A DNA stretch of 64,000 nucleotides from Epiperipatus broadwayi (taxonomy: Eukaryota > Onychophora > Udeonychophora > Euonychophora > Peripatidae), in NCBI GenBank assembly GCA_028023455.1, contig JAQFVV010012545.1, positions 62,001 through 126,000 of the forward strand, in the 5' to 3' direction. Under the pieces are notes generated by a model. That model ran no database searches and was not told where the DNA came from. It was given only the letters and a program-made list of their open reading frames with translations. The stretch's first letter is position 1, and every line of letters begins with the position of its first letter. Shown here piece after piece: positions 21,607 to 32,761 of the stretch. The position numbers and the translations under genes were made by a program.

Positions 21607-22215
21607 ATTAGAAATACTAATCTGAGGATAATGGATGAGTAGGCAATAGATAGAGATTTTATGCACTAGGTGGCACTACTGTGTGTGAATAGTTTTGTCT
21701 CTGATATAATAGCTTGTGCAAGCATAAGGAATGGTGATCATGTGATGTTTATCAGTTTATTACCAATCATGCCAAATAGGATGATGGTGATACCAATGAC
21801 ACCAGAATGTATAAATACTGAACTGGATACAGAACTACATGACTATATAAGTAAATGGACTTGGATTGAAAACATTATTGTGTTTTCATTTTGGACTTAT
21901 AGCTTTATAGTTAACTAAAAAAGGTAAAAAGTCACTGCTAGAGGGTTGCATTAGATCCTAATATCAAGATGTAGTGTTCTCAGATTCAAGCCTTCTCACT
22001 GATGAAAGCCACAAGGTAAAAAAACTAGTCTGGGGATATTGGATGAGTAGGTACTGGATAGGGATTTTATGCACAAATCTTCTTGCATCCATAGATTACT
22101 CTAGTTTGTACTTGGTGGCACTACTATATGGGGAGTTTTGCCTCTGTTATAACAGCTTGTGTAAGCATAATAAGGAATGGTGATTACGTGATGTTTATTG
22201 GTCCATTTATTTTAA
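21607..22215 (+). repeat. Hammerhead-bearing repeat family B, partial tandem pair
   Basis: Two direct copies of a unit begin at the presumed ribozyme cleavage point: 21620 (TGAGGATAATGGATGAGTAGG) and 22031 (TGGGGATATTGGATGAGTAGG), a period of about 411 nt. Shared downstream blocks are GATTTTATGCAC, GGTGGCACTACT, AGTTTTGYCTCTG, AGCTTGTGYAAGCATAA, GGAATGGTGAT and GTGATGTTTAT. The first unit seems complete up to the hammerhead core at 21993-22042; the second is cut near 22215. A B-box-like CAGATTCAAGCC lies just upstream of the core. The layout resembles animal retrozymes. Confidence 0.6.
21993..22042 (+). ncRNA. Candidate hammerhead ribozyme (family B)
   Basis: Order on the plus strand: TTCTCA (helix I 5' strand), CTGATGA (21999-22005), helix II remnant with CC-ACAA-GG, AAAAC in place of GAAAC, the self-complementary ACTAGT forming helix III, cleavage triplet GTC (22028-22030), then TGGGGA (helix I 3' strand). 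TTCTCA and TGGGGA pair over six positions with G-U wobbles. The loss of the G in GAAA probably reduces or abolishes cleavage. The motif agrees with 13576-13625, which keeps GAAAC but has lost helix II. Confidence 0.5.
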
Positions 22216-22784
22216 ATGTGAATTTTGTAAACAAGCAATTACAATCAAATAGCCTCACAGTTTTAAACATACATTATTTAGAGAAAATTTCTAAGCAATT
22301 ATTAACTACAAGTTTAATCTTATATTTATAATAATTTTCAAGAATTGGGAAATAAATAAGGTTGAAATTGTCTCTATCTTGCATATGTGTTTAATATTAT
22401 CAAGATGATTTGATTATAATGCTCAATTATGATTGTGTGTATATAAAATTCACACTGTAAAATGAACAAATTCACATCTATTAATACAAGAAGCTATTAT
22501 TATTTTAACATGGTTACAGATTTCCAAGTCTTCATTATATCGAACAAAGACAGATTCTATCTGAAGCAAATATATACAGTGTAAAAGATTGGTCAGTAAC
22601 GTTTATTAAATATTTAAGACATGTACTGCAAAAGAAGAGTGAGATTTACACTGATATATAAATCAATTATAATATTTATTGATAAATGAAATTTAAAAAA
22701 AATCTGTCATAAGACTGAATTTATAAATTTACAATAACCAACATTGGACTAGTTTTGTCATATAACTAACTTTTTCATGTAATA
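22216..22784. other. A+T-rich spacer
   Basis: Nothing recognised. Confidence 0.45.
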
Positions 22785-23335
22785 ATATGTTGAACTATTT
22801 CCATCATCTATCAGTAAATGTTGAATGTATAAAAAATTTTAAACTTTTCAAATACAAACAACTTGTTAGTAATAACAAACAAATAAACAACACGTTAGTA
22901 ACTTCATGTTTCGAGTCGTATTATTCTCCACTCTTTGTCAGGTGTTGCTGGCCTGACCAGTGACAATATTCGCATAGAAGGCGAATTCACTCTTTAAATT
23001 CTTGAATATCGAATAGCTTCAGTTGGTTAGAGCATTTACCTTAAATTCGATATTCAAGAATCTAAAAGTGCGAGTTTGACTCCTATGTGAATACTGTCAC
23101 TGGTCACACCAGCAACGCCTGAAGAAGAGTGGAGAATAATACTAATCGAAACATTGTGTAATTACTAACACGTGTTTCTATTTGTGTGTTATTACTAACA
23201 AGTTGTTTGTATTTGACAAGTTTAAATAAAGTTTAAATTTTTCTATACATTCAACATTTACTGAGAGATGATGGGATTAGTCCAAATATTATTACATTCG
23301 ACATTTACTAATAGATGGTGGAAATAGTCCAACAT
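22785..23335. mobile_element. Foldback element: long inverted repeat around a tRNA-like loop
   Basis: Two arms of about 200-250 bp (about 22785-23020 and 23050-23335) are imperfect inverse complements, from ACATTTACTGATAGATGATGG at the outer ends to TTCGATATTCAAGAAT beside the loop. The loop (about 23018-23042) reads TAGCTTCAGTTGG-TTAGAGCAT, a good A box, and GCGAGTTTGACTCC (about 23071-23084) is a B box, so the right half is a tRNA-derived SINE. Each arm also holds GTCACTGGTC, CCTGA, GAGTGGAGAATAATAC and CGAAACAT, a hammerhead-like series. A third, single arm lies at 42540-42760. Confidence 0.7.
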
Positions 23336-24300
23336 ATTATCACACCTAATATACCATCATCACATACCTTCAGGAAAAAACTAAATTTTTTAATTTGAGA
23401 TACTACAATTGGATTTATTTCTTGAACATAATTCTAGCACTATTATAAATCCAAATACGTATAGGAAAACACACACACACACACATTATTTTATAATGTT
23501 CTATGAAGTATATGGCATAGTTCTAAGTATATAAACTAAATTAAGCTATGTTAAAGAGCTAGTGTGCTACTATCTGTGATAATCAAATAATTGGAAAACC
23601 CTATTATGTTGGAAGATTAATCTGTTTTCAGGCAGAAAGCCAAATATATAAATGTGTGATTACATATAAGATAAAAAAGTAAGCAACCAGTTGATCCCCA
23701 GCCGCCCTCCAAAGAGAAACACCAAAAAATATTGCTTATAAGACTTTTTTTTTTAACTCGCTAACTAATAATAACTAGATTATCGATTTACTAACTAATC
23801 ATCAGATGGCTCACTATAGATTAACTATTTAAGCCTTTTAGGAAATAGAAGAAAAAATCGGTCATTGGTAGGAAGATTTGCTAGCCGCTATAACATGAGG
23901 TTCTCGTGTTTATAAGCAAGCATTAAAAAACAAACAAATAAATAAAACTAATGGATAAATAAATACCTATAATTATTCTTTGAAAATCAATATTCAAAAT
24001 TCATTTTAATTCATAAGTTATCCGATTATTATTATTACTTATGAAGTTATAGCATTTAAAAAAGCAAAGCGGATTATCTATTTTAGGTGTTATAACTATT
24101 ATACGTCAAAAAAAAAAAATCTTTTAACAATTCGCTATTTGGGAGAAAAAAAGTGAATTTAAGCTAAAAAAAATAAATCAAGATCAATTTTCTTGTAGGA
24201 TTTTGTTAAAATAATAAAGTTTGTAGATAACAAAACAAAACTAAACAAAGAAAAAAAAAGATTAAATCTTTAAAATTCAAACTTGAAAATAGATCACCAT
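23336..24300. other. A+T-rich spacer
   Basis: Contains a CA microsatellite at 23469-23485 and a slightly G+C-richer patch at 23690-23720; no gene recognised. Confidence 0.45.
23469..23485. repeat. Microsatellite (AC)n
   Basis: Eight AC dinucleotides. Confidence 0.95.
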
Positions 24301-24314
24301 TCTCTTCTCTGCAG

Positions 24315-24404
24315 GTGGATCAAAGAACCCCTACTGCTGACAACTAATCATTTTTCTAAAAAAACTACACAGTATACTAGAAAACAAGGGAGAAAACAGA
24401 GATG
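24315..24404 (+). CDS. Candidate terminal exon, unidentified gene
   Basis: A very good acceptor (CCATTCTCTTCTCTGCAG) ends at 24314. Two frames are possible: VDQRTPTADN then TAA at 24345-24347, or WIKEPLLLTTNHFSKK and onward to TGA at 24402-24404. An AATAAA follows at 24495-24500, which would suit a 3' end. No upstream exon or homology could be identified, so this rests on the acceptor and polyadenylation signal alone. Confidence 0.25.
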
Positions 24405-25164
24405 AATTTTAGATCATTGTACCACCTCCCCTCAGAAAAAGAAATATCAAAAATTATTTTTAAACAATGCCTATTGTATTTTGTTCTCTTTAAAAATAAA
24501 AAATTCAAAAGGTCCTTTAGGCCTTGTTAGAGTGCTCCCTACTGCTTTGAAATCAGAATGCATTTTACTATCAAAGATAATGACATTTTTAATAATGAAA
24601 ACACATCAATACCAGTTTAACATTTAAAATACTATCTATAGAACAATATTAACAGAAACAAGCAGTTAGACCATTTCACAAATACTTGACTAATAAAAAT
24701 GCGTTGATTCGCAAATTTAAAGTTACTAAGCTAAGCTAATGAGGAGATATTCCCTCCCTCATTTTTCATAAAAATAAGATATTATCCTCATTAAAATATT
24801 ATAAACAATAGATTAAAAAAAAAAAACAGTTTTCATACAATAATAATTGTACACTTATTTTCAATAATACTAAGAATATAAAACACTAAAAATATATGAT
24901 GGATTAAAAACTATATAAATTATATATTTTCCATCAACGCATCTATATATTAACTACATAATGACTTATGAAGTAGCATATTAGATATACTTCAAGTATT
25001 CAAAAATTAAAATACATTCTGTCTATTTAAATTACTATTTTTATTAGTTACCACAAAAAGCAAAATTACAACTAGAATAATTCTATAATATAACAATGCA
25101 CATTCACCCCCCCCCCCCACATAAATATATTTAATTGAATACAAGTATAATTAATATACTTGTA
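24405..25164. other. A+T-rich spacer with C run
   Basis: AATAAA at 24495-24500 and a 12-nt C run at 25107-25118; otherwise nothing. Confidence 0.45.
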
Positions 25165-25480
25165 GTTTAAACACAGACTTTCAAGCTCCCGTCAATTATC
25201 CGCTCTATATACAATCGATACACGTGACCACGTACATATGGAAAAGATAAATAATCTTCAATATTTGTATTCCGTGCTGAGCCACCACTCATCAGATGAT
25301 TCAGATCATCATCTCCCACACACATATATAATCAATGCTTGGTTTATATTAAGATAACAAATCTACAAACTTTAATGGGCAGGCTTCAATCCACTCCCCC
25401 CCGCCCAACTCTTCAGCTACTTCTACCATTGAAAATCTAATGATGGAATGCCTATATCTCTTGTTAATGCCAATATTATT
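25165..25480 (-). repeat. Hammerhead-bearing repeat family A, minus copy
   Basis: Same family and orientation as 37207-37975, sharing CACAGACTTTC, GAAAAGATAAATAATC, ATATATTAAGATARCAAA and GGCAGGCTTCAATC-CACTCC. It carries the core TCATCAG (CTGATGA on the minus strand, 25289-25295) followed by the intact 15-nt helix II interval. The adjacent copy starting near 25485 is inverted, so together they form a palindromic pair. Confidence 0.65.
25256..25312 (-). ncRNA. Hammerhead-like motif in family A (copy 25.3 kb)
   Basis: On the minus strand CTGATGA (25295-25289) is followed by GTGGTGGCTCAGCAC (25288-25274), whose ends pair GTG with CAC and then T with A, giving the canonical G10.1-C11.1 closing pair. 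The next bases are GGAA instead of GAAA, so a catalytic base is altered. Helix I is weakly preserved. Confidence 0.45.
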
Positions 25481-25484
25481 GAAG

Positions 25485-26210
25485 CTTGTCCACTAAAGTT
25501 TGAAGATTTGCTATATCTTAATATAAACTGAGAATTGATTATCTATATGTGTGGAAAATGATAATCTGGGACAAGTGATGCAAAAAATATATATTGGTGT
25601 TCATTTATCTTTTCCACATGTATGTGGTCATTAAACCTCTAAAGATCACTACTGTATGGAGAGTTTTGCCTGTTTAATGTATGTGGTCACATGTATCGGT
25701 TGTAAGAGATAGAGTGGATAGCTGAAGAGGGCTTGAAAGTTTGTGTTCAAATCCCTTACATCAAATATTACAAATTTAGCCATATCTTTTGTGTATGTAA
25801 ATGGATAAGGTTCTATACATGCGAGGTCAGAACAACTTAAACTCAACATGGGTTTGACAATAATATTGGCATTAACAAGGAATTTGGTGATTACGTCATA
25901 AGATTTTCAATGGTATGGATGGCTGAAAAGTTAGGAGGTGGAATGGATTGAAGCCTGTACATTGAAGTTTGAAGATTTGCTATATTAATATAAACTGAGC
26001 ACTAATTATATATGTGTGGCGGGGGATAATGATCTGAACCAATTGATGAGTGGTGGTTCAGCATGAAGTATATATATATTCAAGATCACTTATCCTTTTC
26101 ATATGTATGTGGTCATGTGCATTGGTTGAATAAAATATAGCTGATAGCTGAAGGAGGCTTGAAAGTCTGTTTTCAAGTCCCTTATGGTTATATATATATC
26201 TGCAATAAGA
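25485..26210 (+). repeat. Family A repeat, two plus-oriented copies
   Basis: Direct copies start with CACTAAAGTTTGAAGATTTGCTATA (about 25491) and CATTGAAGTTTGAAGATTTGCTATA (about 25960), a spacing of about 470 bp, as in the 37 kb pair. Both continue with AATATAAACTGAG, ATATGTGTGG, TTATC-TTTTC and GTATGTGGTCA-GT. B-box-like GTTCAAATCCCTTA occurs at about 25747 and TTCAAGTCCCTTA at about 26171. The second copy has TTGATGA (26043-26049), the 15-nt helix II interval and GAAG; the first has lost helix II. Confidence 0.6.
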
Positions 26211-26739
26211 CAGTATATGACAAATGAAAAATAAAGAATGAGAATTTATCAATCACAATAACTTATTTAAAAAGTATAATGATAAAAATGACAATAGAAT
26301 TGCTCATTTTATATGCCTAACAATAAATATTTTAAACCTGTTCAGGATCCAACTTCTTTCTTATTTGAAAAGGCCATAACTAAAATTTCCTCCATATTTG
26401 AATATTTTATTTTTACAATTTAACATATCATATATTGATCATCTTTACATTAGTTATTATAAATGTAGATAGACATTCTAAAAGTTAATATTTGAACTTT
26501 ATAACATAGGAAAATAATTTACTAAATGGAGTTCTTAACTATAACAATGGTGCTTTGCATTAATGGACAATTCAAAACATTTGTAGAATAAAATATTAGA
26601 TATTTGAATTTCATTTTTAAAATTCAAAGAAATTTAGTGTTAACAACAAACATTAAAGAAAGAAAATATATCTTACAATTAATAATTACAAATATTGTAA
26701 TAACGACTTTATTTCACCTTTAATTTCTAATTAATAATA
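26211..26739. other. A+T-rich spacer
   Basis: Contains a diverged A+T-rich repeat at about 26340-26660 that resembles 44560-44900 (TTTGAA-ATTTTATTTTTRCAA block). No gene. Confidence 0.4.
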
Positions 26740-28519
26740 TGCTGATGCGTTGAGGTGAAACTTTTCTATAAAATAATTTCTGTAGGCTTTCTATATCATA
26801 ATTTCTGCAGGCTATGATTATGGAGTAACAAAATTCTGAAAGCACTTAACCTGCAGAAATTATGATATAGTGTACCGGGTTCGAATATGGGATGTTCGAA
26901 ACACCGGTCTCTTAGGCAGAGAAGAACATACTCGGAAAGTATGTATGTCCAAACGATAGCTATAAAATATATAACTAGTGTTACATTTTCAGGACATAAC
27001 TTCTTCTCGACTGTTGAGTTCAACACCAAGTTCAAAGCACTTTTTTGTTTTGTGTAAACACGGGCGCCAGCTATTTAACTCAACGCCTAAGTTATACCCA
27101 TAGACTAGCTCAGTTACTTGTAATCACTAACAGATTATACATAATTAGTGGTGAAAAGAATTGATAAAAGATTTGTAAAAAGAATTGGTAAAAGGAATTG
27201 TAAGAGAGATTGGTAAAAAGAATTGACCAACAAATAAAGTTTAAGTTTTAAAGACCATTTATTTTAATTAACATTTACTAATTTTAAACATTTTATAAAT
27301 CTAATATAACACACGCACATTTTAATTTAACACACTATAATATATCTTATGAGAAAGCATAAATAATATTTGACGTTTATAAATAATATAGCATTCACAA
27401 ACATGCACATCAATAGTTCATTTTATGCATGCTTATAGAGTTCAAATTACTTGTCTCTGGAAGCTTTATGTATTAATGCAATAGCTACTATAGAAATAAG
27501 AATATGAAATATTATTACCTAGGATTTTGAATGTGGACATAGAACTTCATTTTCTTTGGTTACTGCTTTAGGTGAGAATATTTCCAGCCGGCTGGAATGT
27601 TTCCTTGAAGAGTTTCATTATTATTCACTTTTATTATTATTGAAGACAATTAGATATTGACGAAGATTCTTCAGGCTGTTACGCAGGCATTATTTTCACG
27701 GGCAGGTTTTGCTGTTTCACTGAACTAAGGGCTGAAGTAAGATCATATGTATGTTCCCAAAAACTGCTCAGCACTCCATTTTTGTTTCTGTATACATAAT
27801 AAACTTGAACTGTTATCTAAACTAAAACAATTGTCCTCACTGAATGATTGTCCTTACTGTTATCTCTAGACTAGACTGAATGTCTGATAAAACTTTGGCT
27901 ATTTATACCTGCGACGTGTTGTCCTTTTAATATCCTCTGGCAATATCTGTTGTCAAAATTCCTTTGATAATATCGTTTAATTAGTAGTGGCCATCACACG
28001 TGTTGTTTTTTATATTTTTAATTAATAGCCACCACTGTGTTTTTTAATGATAACTTCCATTTATTTTTTAATATTTAATACGCATACATTTATTTTTATT
28101 TACAATCGCACATATATACGCACATATATAATTTAATACAATTTACTATTTAGTTTTTTAAGATGACTTTTTCTTTTACTTAAACTTGAATGAAAAGAGA
28201 TTTATATTTTTAAACTTTTTAAATTATATTTCAACTAATAATAATAAACTCTTTACTTCTTTTATAAAACTTTTAGTTTGACTTTTCTGATGCAAACTCC
28301 CCTCCCTACTTTTAATTAATTAATTGTAACTTTTATTTTAAAAACTCTTTGACTTTTATGTTTACTAAACAAACTGCAGTAAAACTCTTAAACTTTTAAT
28401 TTTACGTTTTTGTTTTTTTTTTTACGAAAGATTTTTATTTTAATAATTTTTTAGATAAAATTATTATGTACCAATTCAATGTTGGTACAATAGAAAAGTT
28501 TCACCATGACACATCAGCA
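26740..28519. mobile_element. Segment bounded by 30-bp inverted repeats, unclassified
   Basis: The ends TGCTGATG-GGTGAAACTTTTCTAT (26740-26769) and its inverse complement (28490-28519) match at 26 of 30 positions, enclosing about 1.78 kb. Both flanks have TTAATTA-like sequence but no clear TSD. Inside, the minus strand has TGGCGCCCGTG (27060-27075), which looks like a retrovirus-type primer-binding site of an LTR element, and a perfect inverted repeat at 26791-26870. No transposase or polyprotein is visible. It could be a non-autonomous DNA transposon or a composite insertion. Confidence 0.45.
26791..26870. other. Perfect 21-bp inverted repeat (hairpin)
   Basis: CTATATCATAATTTCTGCAGG (26791-26811) has an exact inverse complement at 26850-26870 with 38 nt between. 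A B-box-like GGGTTCGAATATGGG follows at 26878-26892. An exact pair suggests recent formation or constraint. Confidence 0.85.
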
Positions 28520-28668
28520 CTTAATTAAAGTTATTGTTATTAAAATTTTATGAGAAATTTCTTTACGGATGTTGATAAAAAGCCACTCTTGTAAAAACTG
28601 CTTCCACTTTGACATAATGAACTTTTTATGACTTGTCTTCTTAAAAGCATTTAAATAAAATTTAATGG

Positions 28669-28806
28669 TAGTCACAGATTTTTCTCATATGTCATGGCAC
28701 CGTCCGGGAGGTGAACCCACAACTGTCTGCAACCAACTACTTGCTTGCAAGGCAGCTGTGATGATCTCTCAACTAACAATGCTTGACTAGTCACATAGAT
28801 TTTTGG
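28669..28806 (-). mobile_element. tRNA-derived SINE (family S1), older copy
   Basis: Minus-strand SINE with the family S1 head; GCTTGCAAGGCAGC corresponds to the anticodon arm and CCGTCCGGGAGGTGAACCC to the B-box region. It ends in ATGAC and an A-rich tail. Flanks TAGTCACAGATTTTT (28669 onward) and TAGTCACATAGATTTTT (28788 onward) are an imperfect TSD differing by a 2-nt indel. It is more diverged than the 36.9 kb copy. Confidence 0.75.
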
Positions 28807-30479
28807 TTTAAAATAAGTATTTTACAAAAATATTGCATATATAACCTTAAATATACAAACAAATTATTAAAATTTACAATTTTTCTTTTTAAAAATGAAA
28901 AATTCAGAAATTCATCTGAGGCAAAACAATAAAACAATCAGAAATTATCACTTCAACTAAGATCAAAAGGGGGCAGACCTGACTTCTTTCACATGCAAAT
29001 TATGTATTGTAACTTTCTAAAGCTCCCTCTAATGGTCACACCTTCAAATATGATTTTTAATTAATAAATTTTAAAATGATTTCCAAGGTAAAATGAAACT
29101 ATAATTAGTAATCTAACATTAAAAATAGACACAAAATAATGAAGAAAAGATATAGTGATTATAATGCAAAATAGCCAAAATGGATGTGGCTACAACTATT
29201 ATGCATATTGTTAAAGCATTGTTAAAATAATGAATTCAATAAAAGCTTAATGAACTTTTTACACTATTCATATTGGATATATGTTAAGAATCCAAAGGTG
29301 GGCAAAAAAATAATGGCCATCCACTTTACACAATTTATTCCAAAATTTTAATTCTAGAATAATGTACTCGAATGAAAACTTATACATAATAAATTATTAC
29401 AATGCAATATTATTAATATAGCAATGAATAAATGATCGAAGAAAAGATACAGAGATTACAATTTGTGTTGTGCAAGCAGTGTGATAAAAATATGTCATTT
29501 GCATTATAAAACTTATATGATGGTTGTTAAAAAGGCATTAAAGTCTTATAATTTTATACTTATAATTCATTTAATTCTAAATATGGTTTGCAATATAATC
29601 ACAAATACTAGTCAGGTTGTCAAAAATAAATATCAGATGGATGATCCCCTATTAATCCCCCCCCCCTTTCCAAGTTAAATTAGAATAAGTTTTTTATGAC
29701 CAGCAACTTCATTCTGACAGCAGTTGGTGGTTTTTTGAGTTACATTTACCATTTTTAATTTTACAAATAAATCTTTATTCTATATTATATTTTAATAATC
29801 TTTATTTATTACAAATATAAATTTACAAATGAAAAACATTCTAAACAATATTTTATCTTTGCAAATATGGAACAAAAATAATAAAAGTAAAGTATATAAT
29901 AAAAATAATACTTTTCTTATTAATTGCCTTATTGCCAATTAAAAATTCTGAATAAAATATCAGATATTTGATGTCACTATGCTACCTTCTTACTTAAAAT
30001 CTTTCCATCATTTTTCATGAATTTCTGAAAAATCTAGTTTAAAGAAGAGCTTAAGAATATATTTTGGTAAATCCACTGTATCTTTATTAACTCATTAATA
30101 CATGCAAAGTTTGTTTTTTAGAGATAGGTGAGAGATCTTCAACTTTCCTTTGCTATCCCTCTACTAACTTTAGTGCTATTTTCCAGTTTTATAAATATGA
30201 CAGCAGAACAGGAATTAAAATATACTGACTTATTAGTTCCAAAAAAAATCTGAAGAGGGCAAAGGTATCTACTGATGGGTAGTTTTTTTTTGTGAAGATA
30301 ATTATAAACTTCCTCTTTAATTGTTGTTAGCGTTGAACAAAAATATATTTTCCATAGTTAATTTAAATGTTTAGGATTACTTTTATAAAATATTTGCATA
30401 GTAATTATTAAAAAACATAAGTATACATGATTACAATTTTATTTTAGTTAAATATATTTCCTTTTTAAACATACAAGTT
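28807..30479. other. A+T-rich spacer
   Basis: Only a C run at 29657-29666 and A+T-rich sequence; the open frames here have no protein-like features. Confidence 0.45.
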
Positions 30480-31030
30480 AAAGAAATTTATTATAATGAT
30501 AAAAAGAAAACTATGATTGGTAATTGTTTCTTAAATACACTAACATAGAACTTTCATCTATTTTTATAATTATAAAATACAATTTCAAATTTTAGAACAG
30601 ATTTTCATAGATTTATGATAACTTAAGATAATTTCATCCATATTTTACAAATGACAACTATCAGCAAAGTTTTCATTAATTTATTATTTTTAATGAGCAT
30701 TTTGACAATCTTCCAATGAGAGAAAAAAGCAAGTAAGCTTGTGTTTTAAGACCTATAGAGGTCTCTACCTTCGTATTTTTCAGACGCTTATTTCTAAGGT
30801 TACAGCCTTAGTAAATTATTACTTTAGTTAACTTTATAATTTTTTTTCTATATTTTCAAAATTTAACAATGATTTTTTTAGGAAGTTTTTCATTAGTAAA
30901 CTTATATTTCTAAAAAATCAAGCCCATTTTATTTAATTCTAATATAAAATGAAATTTAAATATTGAATATCTACAAAAAGTGCTATAAGGGAGAATAATG
31001 GAAGGTCAATCTGTTGAAGGTTAAAGAATT
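30480..31030 (+). repeat. Dispersed repeat family E, diverged copy
   Basis: It shares the late blocks of family E with 6300-6680 and 63480-63800: TTTCATAGATTTAT, CATTAGTAAACTTATATTTCTAA, CCCATTTTATTTAATTCTAATATA and GGGAGAATAATGG. An insertion-like stretch at 30730-30830 is not shared. Confidence 0.5.
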
Positions 31031-32315
31031 TGTTTTAATAGAAATTAAAGTAAAATAAAGTGAAGAATGATGCACATAAACATCAAGATATCAGCAGCAG
31101 CATCAATAAAGACAGCACAAAAAATTAAAATAACTTGACTATTTTACAGTAAATTAATAAATATAGGTAATTAAAATCCTACTTTCCAAGCTTTTTCAAA
31201 CTGGTTAACTCTCACACTGCACTAGCAATGCAATAGTTTTAATTATTTTCACTGGCAATATGCTTTAAACATTAAATTTAATACTAAACTATTATTATTT
31301 ATCAGAATATAATAAATTTGACTTCACTTGATAGATATTTTTGTAAAATGAAATAAAATTCTAAAAAATCACCTTGATTTCTTTAAATATCGATAAAATT
31401 ATATCATAAATAAAATAAAAGCACTTTTTCACCATTCAATGTCAGGGAGGATTAGATTTTTTTTTCAGAAACAAACAAAATCTTTTTTATCTGATATTGT
31501 TTTCAAAATGTGAATGAATAAATATCAATATCTACTAAATCTATTTTTAATAATTTTTACAGTATTGAAAATATTTTCTAACAGATGGTCACTAATTATA
31601 TGTTACAAACAACTTGTTAACAGACCCACTGTGTGGGTATGAGGTGCAAAATAAATTTCAGTACTCTTAGTTTCATGAACAGAACTGGCCTGAGTGCATT
31701 GCGATGGCACGTGACCTCACATTTATCAATGCCCCGATCGGCTTGATCTATGCCTTTTTTGCCTCTTTAATTTATAAGTCCTACAATGAATATCACATGG
31801 AAATATAATTGTAGATGTACTAATATATGGTAGTGCACATTTTTTTGTTATATTGTTTACCTAAATGTTTTGGTCACTTTAATGTGAAATCAGTTCTTCA
31901 TTAGCATTTTTCTATATTGAATCAAAATATACAAAAAATAATAATAAAATTAGGACAGTGTTATTAATAGATTCATAGTAAAACATTGAAGAAAATATAT
32001 TTTTTGCATTATAGGTTTTTTTTTTTTTTTTCTCAAATTTTGATTCAATAAAATTGCACAAAATCATATTTATAATAAATAAGCATTTATTTATATATTA
32101 GATGTAACAATTTATGAAATTTTAATATATCTATATTTGCAAGTAAAATAATTTATTTTTTTAAGTTTCTGAACTTTTTTATCATGTGAAAAAGACTCCC
32201 CCTCCTGAAATAAAATTAATTAATTAAACCAGTGACTTCTATATAATTTTATTTAACAAAAAACAATAAAATATTAAAAAATTATAATTAATTACATTTT
32301 TACCTTTTGTGATGT
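31031..32315. other. A+T-rich spacer with a short G+C-rich patch
   Basis: Around 31640-31760 a patch (GGCCTGAGTGCATTGCGATGG and CACGTGACCTCAC, CCCCGATCGG) stands out in composition. A minus-strand frame is open across it for about 45 codons, but I recognise no protein; it could be a SINE or exon relic. The rest is A+T-rich. Confidence 0.35.
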
Positions 32316-32761
32316 GATGTACCATTACTTCTTACACGGAGTCAGGAATCTCTCAGTAACTATGTCCAAAAAAACCTGTTAGCTACTTTACTTTCCCCTT
32401 CCATTCCCCACCTAAGCTTTCCCATAAGCTGCTCCATCCCATTTCCACAACATAATTTTTGTCAAATCTATGGCCTTTATATCTAAATCCCCCTTATCTT
32501 TTCCCAAACCCAGCATAAAAGTCAATAACCCACTTTCTATATAATCACTTTGTTCATATTTATTTTCCCATAACTTCATTATTTGTACCCTTTTGCTTTC
32601 AAGCATTTACATTCAATCAACAGATACCTAATATTTTCTATATCTTCCTTACACAATTTGCAGACTAAATCACCCATATTTTTCCATTTAGATGTATATT
32701 CTCTTGTTGCTAAAGATCCCGTTTGAGCCTTAAACAATAAGCTACTTTCCTTACTATTATC

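Noticed and set aside
26740-26770. CTGATG...GGTGAAAC at the inverted ends read as a hammerhead
   Set aside because: The interval is too short for helix II, the last core A is missing, and no helix I or cleavage triplet fits.
26796-27035. 79-codon minus-strand ORF
   Set aside because: Runs through the hairpin and B-box-like repeat; no protein similarity recognised.
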